From Micromonospora sp. LH3U1 (GTDB lineage Bacteria > Actinomycetota > Actinomycetes > Mycobacteriales > Micromonosporaceae), in contig NZ_CP116936.1 in the NCBI RefSeq assembly GCF_028475105.1, forward strand, positions 3,471,501-3,535,500: a stretch of DNA of 64,000 bases, written 5' to 3'. The notes below the pieces were generated by a model. It ran no database searches, was not told the DNA's origin, and was given only the letters and a program-made list of their open reading frames with translations. The position numbers and the translations under genes are program-made. Of the stretch, positions 62,221 through 64,000 are shown piece after piece. How positions within the stretch are numbered: the stretch's first letter is position 1; each line of letters begins with the position of its first letter.

Positions 62221-63498
62221 TCAGCGACTGCCGACGGTGACGGTGGGCGCGGCGGGACGGGGGTCGTCGTCGTCCCGGTCGTGGTCGGTGAGGTCGCGCA
62301 GGTGCCGGACGGGGGAGAGCAGCAGCACCAGCGGCGCGCACACCAGGGTCGCCGCGAAGACGAACAGGGTGGCGCGGGCGCCGAGCGGGCCGGCCAGCGC
62401 TCCGGCGACCAGCCCACCGACCGGGATCGCGCCCCAGGACACGAACCGCACGGTGGCCATCACCCGGGAGAGCAGGTCGGGCGGGCTGGCGATCTGCCGG
62501 TAGGTCCGGGTGGTCACGCTGAGCACCACCGTCCCGAGGGAGAAGACGACGCTGCCGGTGGCGAAGGCGGCGTACGCCAGCCAGCCGGTGCCCCCGGGGA
62601 TCAGGAACGCACCGGCGACCGTGGTGAACCCGGCGGCGATCAGCGCGCGGGCGGTGCCGATCCGCGTGGTGATCCGTGTGGTGAGCGCCGCCCCGACCAG
62701 CGCGCCGACCCCCTCGACGGCGAGCAGCACCCCAACCAGGCCGGCTGGGGCGTGCAGTTCGCGGACCAGGTAGAGCGGGAAGAGCGCGAACTGTGCGCCA
62801 CAGACGAAGTTCATGGCCGTCGCGGCCCACATGCTCGGTCCCATCACCGGGTGGTGCACGACGAAGCGCCAGCCCTCGCGGATCAGATCGCCGATCGGGG
62901 GCCAGCGGTCCGGCGCGTCGACGCGGCTGGCGGGCAGGGTGCGCAGCAGTGCCGCCGAGACGAGGTAGCTCGCCGAGTCGACGAGGAGTGTCGGCACCGC
63001 GCCGAGTGCCTGCACGGCGAGCCCGCCGAGGGAGGGGCCGCTGAGCAGGGTCGCGGCGTGGGTGGCCGAGGTGAGGCTGTTGCGTGACTGCAACTGCTCG
63101 CGTTCGACGATGCTGGGCAGGAAGGTCGAGTTGGCCACGTCGAAGAGCACGTTGGCGAAGCTGACGACGAGGGCGGTGACCACCAGATGGGTGACGGTGA
63201 GGTGGTCCCACCACCAGGCCAGCGGGATGGACGCGACGGCGACCGCGCGGGCCAGGTCGGCGCCCACCTGGGTGCCGCGCAGCGGCAGGCGTTGCACGAT
63301 CACGCCGGCGGGCAGCCCGATCACGATCCAGGCGACGTAGCTGGCCGCGGCGATCACGCCCATCTGGAACGCGGAGGCGTCGAGGACGGTGAGCGCGGTC
63401 AGCGGCAGGGCCACCGCGCCGACCGCCGACCCGACCATGCTGGTCGTGCCGGCGGTCCACCAGCGCCAGAACACTCCGGCCCGCTCGTCGACGTGCAT
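62221..63498 (-). CDS. MFS transporter
   Basis: 425 residues with about 12 membrane helices, of the MFS_3/enterobactin-exporter-like group seen in actinobacterial drug efflux. The N-terminus VFWRWWTAGTTSMVGSAVGA enters helix 1 and the loop VIVQRLPLRGTQVGADLARA is the conserved loop 2-3 region. It is divergent from an HxlR regulator over 80 nt with a likely operator between, the usual arrangement of an inducible efflux pump. Confidence 0.92.
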   Translation of the reverse strand: MHVDERAGVFWRWWTAGTTSMVGSAVGAVALPLTALTVLDASAFQMGVIAAASYVAWIVIGLPAGVIVQRLPLRGTQVGADLARAVAVASIPLAWWWDHLTVTHLVVTALVVSFANVLFDVANSTFLPSIVEREQLQSRNSLTSATHAATLLSGPSLGGLAVQALGAVPTLLVDSASYLVSAALLRTLPASRVDAPDRWPPIGDLIREGWRFVVHHPVMGPSMWAATAMNFVCGAQFALFPLYLVRELHAPAGLVGVLLAVEGVGALVGAALTTRITTRIGTARALIAAGFTTVAGAFLIPGGTGWLAYAAFATGSVVFSLGTVVLSVTTRTYRQIASPPDLLSRVMATVRFVSWGAIPVGGLVAGALAGPLGARATLFVFAATLVCAPLVLLLSPVRHLRDLTDHDRDDDDPRPAAPTVTVGSR

Positions 63499-63527
63499 GT
63501 CGCCGGCCCCCGTTCGTCGAGCTGGTG

Positions 63528-63544
63528 CGTTCCAATCTGGAACG
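63528..63544. promoter_or_regulatory. HxlR-type operator candidate
   Basis: CGTTCCAATCTGGAACG: 7-bp inverted arms around ATC, in the MFS/HxlR divergent gap. The adjoining 10-bp palindrome GACTATAGTC (63545-63554) holds a TATAGT -10 box readable in both directions, so one site could control both genes. Confidence 0.65.
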
Positions 63545-63578
63545 GACTATAGTCGTGCGGGAACGGACGGAGGAAGTG

Positions 63579-64000
63579 GTGCGGCGAGAGGATCTTGCCG
63601 ATGCGGACTGCGGCATCGCGCAGGCGCTCGGCGTGCTGGGGGACTGGTGGACGTTCCTCATCGTGCGCGACGTCGCCGGTGGGACGACCCGTTTCGACGC
63701 CCTCCAGCGTGAGCTGGGTGTCAGCCGGCGGGCGCTCACCGAACGTCTCGCCGCCCTGGTCGAGCACGGTGTGCTGGAGCGCAGGCCGTACTCCCGCCAC
63801 CCACCGCGGTACGACTACCTCCTCACCGGAAAGGGCGAAGGGCTGTTGCCGGTGTTGATCGCACTACAGGACTGGGGGACGAGGCACCTGATGGGTGACG
63901 GTGAGATGACCGCGACGGCCGACGCCGGCTCGGCCGAGGCGCGCCGGGCGCACGACCTGATCGGGCGGCGGTTGCCCGAGGTCGTCCTGCCCGGTCCCGA
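63579..64000 (+). CDS. HxlR-family transcriptional regulator, truncated by the window end
   Basis: 140 codons are in view and the frame is open at the edge. The winged helix is clear: GIAQALGVLGDWWTFLIVRD, then TTRFDALQRELGVSRRALTE and GVLERRPYSRHPPRYDYLLT, all HxlR hallmarks. GTG 63579 is chosen for GGAGG 5 nt upstream over GTG 63576. HxlR proteins sense electrophiles or other small molecules and repress or activate neighbouring genes, here presumably the MFS pump. Confidence 0.92.
   Translation, partial: MRREDLADADCGIAQALGVLGDWWTFLIVRDVAGGTTRFDALQRELGVSRRALTERLAALVEHGVLERRPYSRHPPRYDYLLTGKGEGLLPVLIALQDWGTRHLMGDGEMTATADAGSAEARRAHDLIGRRLPEVVLPGP

Overview
This 64 kb window is high-GC actinobacterial chromosome, most likely from a Micromonospora-type member of the Micromonosporaceae. 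The lineage call is an inference from the very GC-rich third codon positions, the frequent GTG starts, the many apparently leaderless genes (a TANNNT box 6-8 nt before the start codon) and the gene content: a complete Pup-proteasome locus in an order resembling Mycobacterium tuberculosis Rv2119-Rv2090, dTDP-rhamnose genes, and secreted plant and fungal polysaccharide hydrolases. No rRNA, tRNA, CRISPR array, transposase or prophage gene was seen.

Region 1 (1-9 kb) holds the end of a Ca2+/H+ antiporter, an ECF sigma factor with a YCII-domain partner, a zinc-metallopeptidase-like lipoprotein candidate, a HAD phosphatase, a MacB/FtsX-type ABC exporter and a NarL-type response regulator.

Region 2 (9-43 kb) is the Pup-proteasome backbone: RecB-type nuclease, site-2 protease, trmI, ferredoxin, mpa, a polytopic membrane protein, dop, pup, an endonuclease VII-like gene that is frame-interrupted, prcB and prcA; then pafA, a DUF3866 protein, a CDF transporter, pafBC, tatAC, dagK, a DMT exporter, a VapBC-like pair, a HAD protein and helY. 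Mpa unfolds pupylated proteins into the PrcBA core, PafA attaches Pup and Dop removes it. The encoded Pup already ends in Glu, so it needs no deamidation. An eight-gene dTDP-L-rhamnose and glycan-export block (21.7-28.6 kb) sits between prcA and pafA.

Region 3 (43-60.8 kb) separates helY from a 5'-3' exonuclease that is close to helY in mycobacteria. Its core is a secreted polysaccharide-degrading set: GH127 beta-L-arabinofuranosidase, two GH43 enzymes, a GH10 xylanase and a GH81 beta-1,3-glucanase. Three near-identical LacI-type operator candidates lie around the arabinoxylan genes, and a different perfect palindrome precedes the GH81 gene. The GH81 gene is frameshifted in its Pro-Thr linker, which cuts off a CBM56-like glucan-binding module. 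A TetR-SDR-PEP mutase-like group follows.

Region 4 (60.9-64 kb) has the exonuclease, a small membrane protein and a divergent MFS exporter/HxlR regulator pair that runs off the window end.

Most gene ends carry strong GC-rich hairpins. A 61-bp hairpin-forming element (19-20 bp arms around a shared loop motif) occurs twice, at 2093-2153 and 30362-30422, and is the clearest structure not explained by genes.
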